Shown piece by piece: positions 26,175 to 35,345 of a DNA stretch of 36,994 nt (position 1 is its first letter; every line of letters begins with the position of its first letter). The position numbers and the translations under genes were made by a program. The DNA comes from Gammaproteobacteria bacterium. GTDB lineage: Bacteria; Pseudomonadota; Gammaproteobacteria; Pseudomonadales; Pseudohongiellaceae. The DNA lies in NCBI GenBank assembly GCA_026710425.1, contig JAPORB010000190.1, positions 1 to 36,994 on the forward strand, read 5' to 3'. The notes beneath the pieces were generated by a model. It did not search any database, was not told the origin of the DNA, and saw only the letters and a program-made list of their open reading frames with translations.

Positions 26175-26966
26175 ATGTCTCTTCGTATCTCGGAACTGTT
26201 CGACGTTAGCGGTAAGGTAGCGATAGTCACTGGTGGCTCACGTGGTATTGGTCGCATGATTGCTGCCGGTTTTGTTGAGAACGGAATCAGGACTTACATT
26301 ACTGCCCGCAAGCGAGAGGCTTGCCTGCAAGCGGCGGAGGAACTATCTGAGAAGGGTGAGTGCATTGCGTTCCCAGCCGATCTTGCAACGACCGAGGGTC
26401 GCAGTGAATTCGTGAAGATTATCAGTGCGAGGGAAGCAAAAGTTGATATCCTTGTAAACAATGCTGGCGCAGCCTGGGGTGCACCGTTCGAAGACTATCC
26501 CGATGCGGGCTATGATAAGGTCATGGATATTAATGTGAAGGCCATCTTTACCTTGACGCGTGATTTGATGCCGTTGCTTACCAGGGAGGCGACAACTGCA
26601 AATCCTTCGCGGGTGATTAATATCGGCTCCATTGATGGCCTGCGGGTATCCTCCAGTGAAAATTATGCCTATGGTGCCAGCAAGGCAGCGGTGCATTTTC
26701 TGACCAAAAATTTGGCATTGCGGTTGGCATCAAAGGGACTGACTGTTAATGCCATTGCCCCTGGTCTGTTCGAGAGCAAGATGACGGATTTTATGCTGGA
26801 TAAGCATCGGGACAAATTCGAAGCCGAGAATCCACTGGGGCGCATCGGTAGTGCGGTGGACATGGCCGGTCTGGCACTGTACCTGGTCTCTCCTGCCACC
26901 TGTTATCTCACCGGACAGGTCATAGCTCTGGATGGTGGTCTGCACCTTGGTCGGCGGCAGGACTGA
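26175..26966 (+). CDS. Short-chain dehydrogenase/reductase (SDR)
   Basis: The 263-residue protein has the classical SDR motifs: the TGGSRGIG nucleotide loop at 19-26, DILVNNAGA at 91-99, the active-site Ser152 in NIGSIDG, YGASK with Tyr166 and Lys170, and NAIAPGLFESKMT. The end has the usual LTGQVIALDGG. It should oxidise or reduce a hydroxyl/keto group with NAD(P). As the last gene of the acyl-CoA operon, 37 bases after the phosphotransferase, it may handle a hydroxyacyl intermediate. Length is normal and all key residues are present. Confidence 0.94.
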   Translation: MSLRISELFDVSGKVAIVTGGSRGIGRMIAAGFVENGIRTYITARKREACLQAAEELSEKGECIAFPADLATTEGRSEFVKIISAREAKVDILVNNAGAAWGAPFEDYPDAGYDKVMDINVKAIFTLTRDLMPLLTREATTANPSRVINIGSIDGLRVSSSENYAYGASKAAVHFLTKNLALRLASKGLTVNAIAPGLFESKMTDFMLDKHRDKFEAENPLGRIGSAVDMAGLALYLVSPATCYLTGQVIALDGGLHLGRRQD

Positions 26967-27098
26967 CTGTTACGGTCTACAGGGATCTGTTGTTTCTGGT
27001 GGATTAGAACACAAATTTACCAGACATGTGGGTAGACTCAGCCTAGTGGCTCTGATGCCTGTCTTCATTCATGAATTAGGCCCGCTGATTTATGGCAA

Positions 27099-27809
27099 AT
27101 GGTGATAATCGGTCTGATTTTATCCCGGAGTGAGGCGGAATTGAGCAAAATCAGAACAGCCAGGAATCGAGCCCTTCCTCGCCAAGTCATCGCCGGGATG
27201 GCCTTTGTCAGTGGCTTTTGCATAATGACCATTGAGATGCTGGGGGTGCGGATTCTCTCGCCTTATTTCGGTGGCAGTTTGTCGGTGTGGGGCAGCATCA
27301 TTACCATTTTCATGTTGGCCCTTGCCTTGGGATATCTGTTTGGTGGCCGTCTCTCGACCCATAATCCCAGCGCAGCTACTTTTGCTTTGTTTTTCATTGG
27401 TGCCGGTGCTTTTTCCTTGCCAGTGATTCTATTGGCTGATCCGATTATGCGACCTATTTTTCTGACCATTGAAGATCCGCGCTATGGTTCTCTGTTTGCG
27501 GCCATCTTTTTGTTCTTTATTCCGACCAGTATTCTCGGGATGATCTCGCCCTATGCGGTGCGGTTGATGGTGCAACATGAGGAACAGAGTGGCCAGATGG
27601 CCGGTCTCCTGTATTTCGTTTCCACGCTCGGTTCGGCGGCAGGAACTCTAGGTACCAGTTTCTATTTTGTGCTTTGGTTTGAGGTGAATCAGATACTTTG
27701 GGGCACGGTGGCCATACTTATTCTGTCTGGCGGGCTGATTCTGGCTGCCCATACTCTTCTCAATCTGCAGTCATTCAAGTCCTCAAGTGGGCAGGCAAAT
27801 AGTGCCTAG
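27099..27809 (+). CDS. Membrane half of a spermidine-synthase-like protein
   Basis: The 236-residue protein has about six or seven membrane segments (residues 28-50, 56-82, 90-112, 125-148, 165-185, 195-216). The sequence SGFCIMTIEMLGVRILSPYFGGSLSVWGSI is typical of the membrane part of proteins annotated as fused MFS/spermidine synthase. Here that part is a separate gene; the SAM-binding half is the next gene, overlapping by 8 to 23 bases. The role of this family is not established. The start is uncertain: ATG 27099 has no good ribosome site, and TTG 27141 after GAGGCGGAA would still leave all membrane segments. It is 132 bases after the SDR gene. Confidence 0.83.
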   Translation: MVIIGLILSRSEAELSKIRTARNRALPRQVIAGMAFVSGFCIMTIEMLGVRILSPYFGGSLSVWGSIITIFMLALALGYLFGGRLSTHNPSAATFALFFIGAGAFSLPVILLADPIMRPIFLTIEDPRYGSLFAAIFLFFIPTSILGMISPYAVRLMVQHEEQSGQMAGLLYFVSTLGSAAGTLGTSFYFVLWFEVNQILWGTVAILILSGGLILAAHTLLNLQSFKSSSGQANSA

Positions 27810-28686
27810 GGTTTTGCAGAGCATTATTTGTCTAATGCTGGTTGCTACCGCTGCCATGGGTGAAACCCTGCATGAAGAGCGATCAAGGTATCGGGACATT
27901 ACTGTTACCCAGGTTGGTGAACGCCGATGTTTACTGTTCAATGTACACCGGGGTGACCGAAACCAGACCTGTGTGATGGTGAATGAGCGGGAGCGTCTGG
28001 TATTTGATTATACTCGCATGAGTTTTGCCGGACTGCTTTTGAATCCCTCGCCGCAGCGTATCCTGATCATTGGTCTTGGTGGCGGGTCCATTCCGCTGAC
28101 CTTTTCCGACTTGTTTCCAGAAGCCACTATTGACATCGTGGAAATTGATGCAGCTGTTGTGAATGTGGCAGAGGAGTATTTCTTTTTTGAAGAAACGGCA
28201 AACATGCGGGTTTTTGTTGATGACGGGCGGCCATTCATCAAGCGCGCTGGGCTGAGAGGGCAGACTTATGACTATGTGGTACTTGATGCATTCAGCGGGG
28301 ATTACATTCCGGAGCATATGCTGACCCGGGAATTTTTGCAGGAAGTGCAGGCCATCATGACCGAGGAGTCGGTGCTGGTGGCCAATACCTTCACCAGCAG
28401 TCGGCTGTATGACCATGAATCGGTCACTTGGCAGCGTGCTTTTGGCGAGTTTTTCAACTTCAAGCTGCCGACCTCCGGCAATCGGATTATAATTGCCTGG
28501 ATGCAATCTCTGCCACCACGCAGTGAAATGGTCGATCGTGCGCAGGATCTCAGTGAGCGCCTGAAAAAGTATGATGTGCCGCTTCTGGAATATCCCCGCC
28601 GATTGTCAACCCGTGTTGACTGGGACATGAGCCGCCGCGAGCTAACGGATCAATACTCGCCCGGGAACTTGCTGTTGGGGAATTGA
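27802..28686 (+). CDS. Spermidine-synthase-like SAM-fold protein with an N-terminal leader
   Basis: The protein of about 294 residues has a hydrophobic leader (VLQSIICLMLVATAAMGE) that looks like a signal peptide or anchor. A spermidine-synthase-type Rossmann domain follows: ILIIGLGGGSIP, DIVEIDAAVVNVAEEYF, RVFVDDGRPF and YDYVVLDAFSGDYIPEHMLTREFL. The acidic residues Glu and Asp expected at the end of strand 2 and in the DDGR loop are present. True polyamine synthases are cytoplasmic, so the leader is odd. GTG 27802 is preferred because AGG lies close upstream and it trims the overlap with the previous gene to 8 bases; GTG 27787 is possible. It is likely translated together with the membrane half. 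Confidence 0.82.
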   Translation: MPRVLQSIICLMLVATAAMGETLHEERSRYRDITVTQVGERRCLLFNVHRGDRNQTCVMVNERERLVFDYTRMSFAGLLLNPSPQRILIIGLGGGSIPLTFSDLFPEATIDIVEIDAAVVNVAEEYFFFEETANMRVFVDDGRPFIKRAGLRGQTYDYVVLDAFSGDYIPEHMLTREFLQEVQAIMTEESVLVANTFTSSRLYDHESVTWQRAFGEFFNFKLPTSGNRIIIAWMQSLPPRSEMVDRAQDLSERLKKYDVPLLEYPRRLSTRVDWDMSRRELTDQYSPGNLLLGN

Positions 28687-28967
28687 TCATTCAGGTCAGA
28701 AACATAAAAGATGTCAGCGAAGCAATATTGAGCATGTTTGGATTGAAACGGCTTGAGTTTGATTTGTTAGCGCAGTGTAGCTCTGGGACGTGCAGGGAGC
28801 ATTTCGACCATGTTGCGTTATTTTACAAGATCGGCATAAAACTGTTTCGACTTTCGGTAATTGAGTCGGGGTACAGGAAAAACAGATTCGCGTGCTCAGT
28901 CCGGCAGTCTAACGGATTAGGTGAATATTGATGGATGGAGAGAAGTTCACTCCAACAGAATTCAACG

Positions 28968-29390
28968 ATGAAGAAGCTGCGTAAATACAATCGCAATCGT
29001 AGGATTGCAAGATCTGGGACTTATTCTCCTCAGGAGTTGGAAAATCTCTCCAAAAAAATCAAGTACACGGGGAATCCCGTTCACAAACGTAATCCAGGTG
29101 ACTATGGGCTCACACCACCTGCAAGACATCGCAAAGGAAAAACTTTATGTGATACAGTGAAAATTTTCAGCCAAGAAGTAGCATTAAAGTATCTTCGAGT
29201 GGGACTTGAGCGTGGTGCCGTAAGCGAACTGGCTATAGACGGCTGGCCAAATACCATCTGGTCTGTTACAGAGGATGGAACGATTTTAGAGGCGAAAAGA
29301 GATGGTGATGGAACCTATTATGGCTATCCATTACTCAATCAAGAACCCATGGCAGTGGAAGTAAAGAAATTCTGGAGCAAAAATGGCTGA
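28968..29390 (+). CDS. Conserved protein of unknown function with an HKRNPGDYGLTPP motif
   Basis: The 140-residue protein has a very basic N-terminus (KKLRKYNRNRRIARSG), a Y(S/T)P-EL helix, and the striking block GNPVHKRNPGDYGLTPPARH. The C-terminal part reads FSQEVALKYLRVGLERGAVSE, GWPNTIWSVTEDGTILEA and GTYYGYPLL. I recall similar uncharacterised proteins in many bacteria but no assigned function. The charge suggests nucleic-acid contact. The start at 28968 gives the length I expect; ATG 28935 in the same frame is an alternative, and neither has a strong ribosome site. The stop overlaps the ATG of the next gene by 8 bases, so the two genes form a coupled pair. Confidence 0.75.
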   Translation: MKKLRKYNRNRRIARSGTYSPQELENLSKKIKYTGNPVHKRNPGDYGLTPPARHRKGKTLCDTVKIFSQEVALKYLRVGLERGAVSELAIDGWPNTIWSVTEDGTILEAKRDGDGTYYGYPLLNQEPMAVEVKKFWSKNG

Positions 29391-30708
29391 TCTACGCATA
29401 GATTTTGAGTGGTTATCCTGCCCCGATAAAGACCCGTTAGAGGAAGCAACCACTGCGCGACTAGAGATTTATATCGATGATTTTTGCCTAACGCGCAATG
29501 TGAATACATTTACCGAAACCATAGAGAACTCAGTGAATGTATCGTTGTACCCATTGGCAATGTGGCTCGTATCCTCATGGTGGCGGTTGCATTATGAGAT
29601 TCTACCAGCTGATCTCAGAATGGGTCCTGGGCATGATTGGCGTTTGAGCCATGAAATGTCAGCGGCCAATAGCGGTTTTGTTTGGCCAAACCTAGTGATG
29701 GCACCACCTGATTGGGAAGAGATTCAAATCTGGGCTCAGCCCACACAAGAACAGGACCATTCGGTATTTTACCTCAATGGCTTAAATGACTCTCGTATAG
29801 TGCCAAAGAAGAACTTTACTTTAGCGGTGTCTTCTTTCGTTGATGAGGTTGTTACTCGTCTGAATGATTCAGGATTGCAAGATACTGATCTATCTCAGAT
29901 CTGGTCTTTGATTAAAGAAGAGCAGCGAGATTCTACGACGAATCTTTATCGTCTCCTTGAAGCACAGCTCGGTTATGACCCTGGAGAGTGTCCTGACAAA
30001 TTAATTGGTCAGGCAGTGACATTAGAGAAGAAGTTGGGATCATCTTTTTCTGAACTTTCAGGGGCCTATGCGAAAGGTGATGAAGACTGAATTCAGCAAA
30101 TTTATGCTTTGACTGAATTGGAGGGAATCACCGGCAAACCCGATATGCCACAATTTGTATTTCAAAAATCTGAGGGAAAACCATGGCAGCTCGCAGTACA
30201 TACTGCAAATGAATTACGCTGTAAAATGGGCATGCCTGATGGCAATTTATCCAATGAAAACCTTTTTCATTTACTTGGTCTGACAAAGGAAAAATACGAG
30301 AGCTGGATGCCCATTGAGAAAGCCAGGGCTGCTGTCGCAGAGCGTGGAGAAAATGGGTCGCTAAAGCTTATCCCGCGCAAATCACATCCTGTCTCCAGGC
30401 GATTTGAACTAGCAAGATTCATTGGTGATTATCTGAGATTGCTGGAATATGATTCGGATGAATGGCTGGTATCTGCGGACCTATCGACTTCAAGGCAAAA
30501 GTTTCAACGAGCTTTTGCAGCTGAACTTCTGTGCCCAATCAAGTCGCTCGTTGAATTTATGGATGATGATTTTTCCGAGTCAGCAATTGAGAGTGCGGTG
30601 AGCCTTTTTGATGTGAGTGAAAAAACGATTGAGTCTCAGCTGATGAATAATGGATATATGTTGCCAGCGGCCAACAGATCCGGGATTCCCTATAAATTAG
30701 CATTTTGA
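29383..30708 (+). pseudogene. ImmA/IrrE-like protein with a degenerate metal site, split by one in-frame TGA
   Basis: The frame runs for 442 codons with one internal TGA at 30088-30090 (codon 236). The N-terminal part (1-235) is an unnamed domain with ARLEIYIDDFCLTRN and YPLAMWLVSSWWRLHYE. The C-terminal part has the end of an ImmA/IrrE (COG2856) fold: RRFELARFIGDYL at about 339-351, where the family has RRFxxxHExxH, and FQRAFAAELLCPI at about 374-386, where it has the third metal ligand Glu. Both metal sites are replaced, so it cannot be a normal zinc peptidase. Since the two parts are in one frame with good continuity, the TGA (possibly from CGA) most likely broke a single gene. TTG 30109 could restart the second part. 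Confidence 0.7.
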
Positions 30709-31587
30709 AAATTGAATCAAGATTCATATCCAATCAATAACCAATGAACAATTTTGGCTACCATTGACAATAATCTATAGATAACTTGAATTTCATCAAG
30801 CCGATTCTAAATGTCAACTCTACTTTATTCAGAGGCATTTGCGCTGTGGCTAAAAAGGACTAATTCCAACCAATTTGTGTTCAATTACCCACTCCCGCAA
30901 TACAATCAGTCATAATTTGGTTTCTGGATCCCACCTGAAGATAATTTTTGGGCATTTTGGCTTGGGGTGGAATTTCATCAAAAACAAAGAATATGCCGAA
31001 AAGTAGGCAATAATGACCATTTTTTGGGGTAAAGTTCTTTTGAGGATGCCCTTTGGCTCATATAAATCAAGGGTTTCAGAACAACGCAACTGCCTCATTC
31101 ATATATGAAATCATTCATTAACCAAGATATAATCGTAAACCTGTATCATACATCCGATAATTTATCTTGGATATACATACTATCTAATATATTTTGAGAG
31201 AATTTTGGCTTCCTGCAATGCAGGCTTTTCATTTCGGCATCACTTACGCGATCGTCTGTTAGTGTTTAGGGGAATTCATTTCCGAACGTACTTGCAACAC
31301 CTTCTCGATGTTGATCGTTGAAATAACCGAATGTTCGCAACCGAACCGGCTTAGATAATATTACGCACTAGGAGCACATACTGATGCATAAAATACTTTA
31401 TTCAGAACTTGGGCACTTAATTCATTGTAGGTAGTGTATTTGACGCAGGTATTTATCCACAGGGTGTAGTTCAAAGCCTAAGAGATGAAGAGAAATGTAG
31501 GTGGAATGAAAATGTCCCAAATTTTTACTCGTGTTTCTATCCATGTTAGGTATTTTGCCATGTCGATTATAGGAATTGAGATGTAAA
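30709..31587. other. AT-rich intergenic region of about 880 bases
   Basis: No convincing gene is present. A 62-codon minus-strand frame at 30910-31098 has a Pro/Lys-rich C-terminal part but no known motif; I leave it out. A 5-bp hairpin (CCTGC at 31212-31216, GCAGG at 31220-31224) is followed by CTTTTC and could be a weak plus-strand terminator, although no gene ends near it. The promoter of the ATPase gene at 31588 should be in the last 150 bases. This stretch may be the scar of an earlier insertion. Confidence 0.4.
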
Positions 31588-33147
31588 ATGAATAAACTTC
31601 GCCTTCCTATTGGCAATCAATCCTTTCAGATAATTCGGGAAAAAAATTGTTATTATGTTGACAAGACTAGGCAGATTAGACACCTAATCGATTCGGGTGA
31701 CTACTACTTTCTATCCCGCCCGCGCCGCTTTGGAAAGAGCCTGTTGCTGAGCACACTGAAGGAACTCTTCGAAAGCAATGAGCCGTTGTTTCGTGGTCTT
31801 CATATCCACAAGCATTGGGACTGGTCGGTCAGACATCCTGTGCTAAGGCTCAGTTTCGATGGCAGGTATGAATGTCCTGAGGATGTAGAGCGGAGTGTCA
31901 TCAAGCAACTGGGCATAATTGAGCGCAATGCGGGTCTTGCCGAGGCTCCGGGCAATACCGCGCAGGATTACTTGCTGGACTTGCTGGACCGCTTGCATCA
32001 TGCCACTGGTCAGCAGATCGTAGTGCTGGTGGATGAGTACGACAAGCCGATTCTGGATGTTATCGACAATAAGGAAATGGCCATCGCCAACCGCGATAAA
32101 TTGCGAGGGATCTATGGCATAATAAAAGGTGCTGCGGAGCATGTCCGCTTCGTCTTGGTGACCGGTGTGAGCATGTTCTCGAAGGTCAGCCTTTTCTCTG
32201 ACCTTAATAATCTGAATAACATAAGCCTCGATCCAAACTATGCCACGATATGTGGATTCACCGACAAGGAGTTGAATTCAGTCTTTGCCCCGGAGCTGGC
32301 AGGCCTTGATCGTGACGAGATCCGCCGCTGGTACAACGGCTACAACTGGCTGGGTGATGAGAAAGTCTATAATCCCTTTGATATTCTTCTGTTATTCCAA
32401 AAACGCAAGTTCAAGTCTTACTGGTTCGAAACCGGTACCCCCACTTTTCTTCTCACTTTAATGATGGACAGTAACATCAGTCTGCTGGATTTGGAGAAGC
32501 CGAGGGTAAGTGAGTCTGAGCTGTCGAAATTCGATGTCAACAACATTGGCTCAATGGCCTTGTTTTTTCAGACCGGGTATTTGACCATTGCAGAAGAGCA
32601 ACATAAAGAAATGGATTCAATCTACACCCTTGATTATCCCAATTTTGAGGTACGCCAGAGCTTGACCCGGTGGTTGTTTGAGTTTCTGGAGCAGCCTGCT
32701 CCTGAAGTCTCCGATCAGGGAATGGCCTTTGCTGCGTTGCTGGCGAGCAATGACTTTCAGGCTTTTGCCGGGCAGTTGGATTCGTTTCTAGCAGGGATTC
32801 CCTACCAGTGGCTTGGTGAAAACGCCCGTAAGGAGTCTTGGTATGTTGCGAATCTGTTTGGTTGCCTGCGTGTTGCCGGGCTGGATGTTCGGGCCGAGGA
32901 ATCCTCAAGATGGGGCCGAGCGGACATGGTGGTTCTCTACCAGAATCAGGTTTTTGTTTTTGAGCTAAAGATAGCTGATTCTCATCGGCTGGAGGAAACG
33001 GCCGAAGCAGCCATTGAGCAGATTCGGGATCGCGGCTATGTGGACAAGTACCGGCATCTTGATGTGCCCATACATCTGATTGGTATAGCGTTTAATCGTG
33101 AAGGAACGCCCGGTAAATCACTGATACTGGAAGCTATGTCAGCATGA
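31588..33147 (+). CDS. AAA-ATPase-like protein with C-terminal PD-(D/E)XK nuclease domain (DUF1703)
   Basis: The 519-residue protein begins with LPIGNQSFQIIREKNCYYVDKT, typical of the AAA-ATPase_like family (PF09820). Walker A RPRRFGKS (44-51) and Walker B VVLVDEYDKPI with Asp149-Glu150 follow. Then come GVSMFSKVSLFSDLNNL and a C-terminal DUF1703 nuclease-like domain with GRADMVV (Asp446) and FVFELKI (Glu459, Lys461). These proteins are abundant and patchy in bacteria, and their role is not known; a link with mobile or defence functions is suspected. ATG 31588 is chosen; an out-of-frame ATG-TAA lies just before it. Length is normal and motifs are intact. Confidence 0.9.
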   Translation: MNKLRLPIGNQSFQIIREKNCYYVDKTRQIRHLIDSGDYYFLSRPRRFGKSLLLSTLKELFESNEPLFRGLHIHKHWDWSVRHPVLRLSFDGRYECPEDVERSVIKQLGIIERNAGLAEAPGNTAQDYLLDLLDRLHHATGQQIVVLVDEYDKPILDVIDNKEMAIANRDKLRGIYGIIKGAAEHVRFVLVTGVSMFSKVSLFSDLNNLNNISLDPNYATICGFTDKELNSVFAPELAGLDRDEIRRWYNGYNWLGDEKVYNPFDILLLFQKRKFKSYWFETGTPTFLLTLMMDSNISLLDLEKPRVSESELSKFDVNNIGSMALFFQTGYLTIAEEQHKEMDSIYTLDYPNFEVRQSLTRWLFEFLEQPAPEVSDQGMAFAALLASNDFQAFAGQLDSFLAGIPYQWLGENARKESWYVANLFGCLRVAGLDVRAEESSRWGRADMVVLYQNQVFVFELKIADSHRLEETAEAAIEQIRDRGYVDKYRHLDVPIHLIGIAFNREGTPGKSLILEAMSA

Positions 33148-33277
33148 TATACGTACTAGAGTAATACATGCCTGACTTTAATCGGGTTGGGGACACCAGT
33201 TGCCTCCAAGTACTGCATTCGACTTTTAATTGGAAGGATTCTAATGACGCTAGGCTTCTACGCTGTTATGTTCTTAA

Positions 33278-33421
33278 TGTGTTACTCCGATTTCCAACAT
33301 CTGGATTCAATACCCCCTTAAATCTAAACGTCGGCCTCGTCAGCAGATTTTCGAGGTTGAGGACGAAATCTTGGATAAACGAGATATGATGATCGCAGAG
33401 ATCGAGGTGCATCTCAAATAA
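33278..33421 (+). pseudogene. C-terminal remnant of a helicase-type gene upstream of a DNA methyltransferase
   Basis: The frame ending TAA 33421 reads SKRRPRQQIFEVEDEILDKRDMMIAEIEVHLK. This is a charged coiled-coil tail like those I recall ending SNF2/DEAD-type helicases that precede this kind of methyltransferase. The frame closes upstream at 33275-33277 (TAA), so only about 40 codons remain. Its position 56 bases before the methyltransferase ATG supports a former operon. The identification rests on a short stretch and on context. The remainder of 33148-33477 has no other supportable gene. Confidence 0.5.
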
Positions 33422-33477
33422 TCAAATCACAGCAGCTTTTCACTATCCGTTGGACGGTTGTTTAAGGTAGCCCATTC

Positions 33478-35193
33478 ATGAGTCAGATCGAAAAACAACA
33501 TACGAGATTGATTAGTCTATTGAAGGAGCTGTTCCAGCTCGACCAACCGGATCTCGATTTCGGCTTCTATCGCATCATGCACGCCAAGGCGGCACAGGTA
33601 TCGGAATTTCTGGAGGAAGATCTTCTTGGCATCATTTGCGAAGCATTTGGCGAGTCGGACCACGTCCGCATTGCGGAAGCGAAGGCAAGCTATGAGGCTG
33701 CACGCAAACAGGCCGTTGGCTATGGCGTATCCGATCCTGACGACACTGAGCCGGTAAAGAAGGCCAAGGCCGCTTGGAACGCCGCAAAGGATAGCGGAAG
33801 CAATGAGGGCGATGTTTACGATCATCTCTACCGCTTTTTTGAGCGCTACTATGAGAGTGGCGATTTCATGTCGCGCCGATATTTTGCGCGTGAAACCGAT
33901 GGCAAGGCCGCCCCTTATGCCGTGCCTTACGATGGGCGCAAAGTGTATCTCCATTGGGCTAACCGTGATCAGTACTACATCAAAACCTCCGAATATCTGA
34001 CGAATTTCACCTTTGATCCAACGCAGGCGACGGAATTCAAGGTGCACCATGGAGAGCTGTTTGGCGAGGAGTCCCTGAAGGTGCATTGCCGTGTTGTTTC
34101 TGCCTCCGAAGGTGAGCACAATAACATCAAAGCTTCGCAGCAAACTGAGCGCTACTTTATCATTCATGGTGATGAACCTGTGAAGATTGAGATTGATGAG
34201 ACCGGAGCGCCAGAATTGGTGATCCAGTTTGAATATCGCGCTGATTCAGAGAAAACTGGACAGGATGGTACTTGGCGTAAGAGGCGCCTAGCCGAAGCAG
34301 TCGAAGCCGTGGAAGCGGCACTGCCAAAAGCTGACCATGCGGAAGATTTTATGAAGGCCCAGCTAACGCCTGCCCCAACCGAGGCGGAGAAGGACCGAAC
34401 GCTTCTGGTCAAATATCTGGCTCAATACACCGGTCGAAACACTATGGATTATTTTATCCATAAGGATCTCGGCGGGTTCCTGAAGCGCGAGCTTGACTTC
34501 TACATCAAGAACGAGGTCATGCGGCTTGATGACATTGAGGCTGCAGACGCTCCTCGCGTGGAAACCTATCTTATGAAAGTCAAGGTGTTGCGGCGTATCG
34601 CCTTGTACCTAATCGAATTTCTGGCCCAATTGGAAGATTTCCAGAAGCGGTTGTGGCTGAAGAAGAAATTCGTCGTCGACACACAGTATTGCATCACACT
34701 GGACCGGATTCCCGAGGAATTCTATTCTGAGATTGCGGCGAATGAAATGCAGCGGAATGAGTGGGTAAACCTGTATTCCACCGATAAATTAGAAGGATAT
34801 TCCGATAACTTTGAAGCAGCGTTTCTCAAAGAAAATTCGCACTTAGTACTGGACACATCACATTTCAGTCCGAATTTTACGGAACGTCTCCTGTCTTCCA
34901 TTAAGGACTATGATGCCCATATGAGCGGTCATCTCATCCATGCTGATGCATCGCAAGCGATCCGCACAATTTCAGATCTTATGTCTGGTACGGTTGATTT
35001 AGTATATTTCGATCCGCCTTATAATACAACTGATGCATCATTCATTTACAAGAACTCGTATAAGCACGCATCTTGGGCTGCAATGATACATTCGACGAAT
35101 ATGCATGAAAAGACTATCAGCTCCCCACACATGACACTGGCCTTTTTCTACTCATACTTCCACTCCTCTGATTTTGACTGTGCGATTTTGTAA
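33478..35193 (+). pseudogene. Site-specific adenine DNA methyltransferase, truncated after the DPPY motif
   Basis: The 571-codon frame matches the N-terminal half of a large beta-class N6-adenine methyltransferase of type III-like systems. Blocks seen are LFQLDQPDLDFGFYRIM (about 17-33), YDHLYRFFERYYESGDFMSRRYF, KVYLHWANRDQYYIKTSEYL, and the catalytic motif IV DPPYN at 512-516. Family members continue after SYKHxSWxxMM with several hundred residues that include the SAM-binding FxGxG motif. Here the last 35 codons are unrelated and the SAM motif is missing, so the enzyme cannot work. The break is near 35088. AAGG lies 10 bases before the ATG. What follows is AT-rich DNA with a KAP gene, so the break may be the edge of an insertion or deletion. 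Confidence 0.82.
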
Positions 35194-35345
35194 GCTCTAA
35201 TTCCCACTATTGCGGCATAAAGCTTTACTGTTCCTTTCCATAATAATTTAAGGTATGTCAGTAGTCTGAGATAGTGCCACAACTGAGATTGATTTAAAAT
35301 ATAAGTGAGCAATATTCAGAATATATGATAGGTTAAAAAACTACT

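Noticed and set aside
27931-28506. 191-codon minus-strand frame
   Set aside because: It is opposite the spermidine-synthase-like gene, whose Rossmann motifs are clear.
28683-28931. 82-codon plus-strand frame between the spermidine-synthase-like gene and the second island
   Set aside because: There is no ribosome site and no motif, and the composition resembles non-coding DNA.
15567-30090. Stop-codon reassignment as an explanation for in-frame stops
   Set aside because: All three stop codons appear inside broken genes, while TAA, TAG and TGA also end intact genes at the expected places.
30910-31098. 62-codon minus-strand frame
   Set aside because: Its sequence reads somewhat protein-like, but there is no motif, no ribosome site and no neighbour to support it.
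33168-33389. 73-codon plus-strand frame
   Set aside because: It overlaps the helicase remnant in another frame; the remnant frame gives a better coiled-coil tail just before the methyltransferase.
33517-34167. 216-codon minus-strand frame
   Set aside because: It is opposite the conserved N-terminal half of the DNA methyltransferase and has no start signal or motif.
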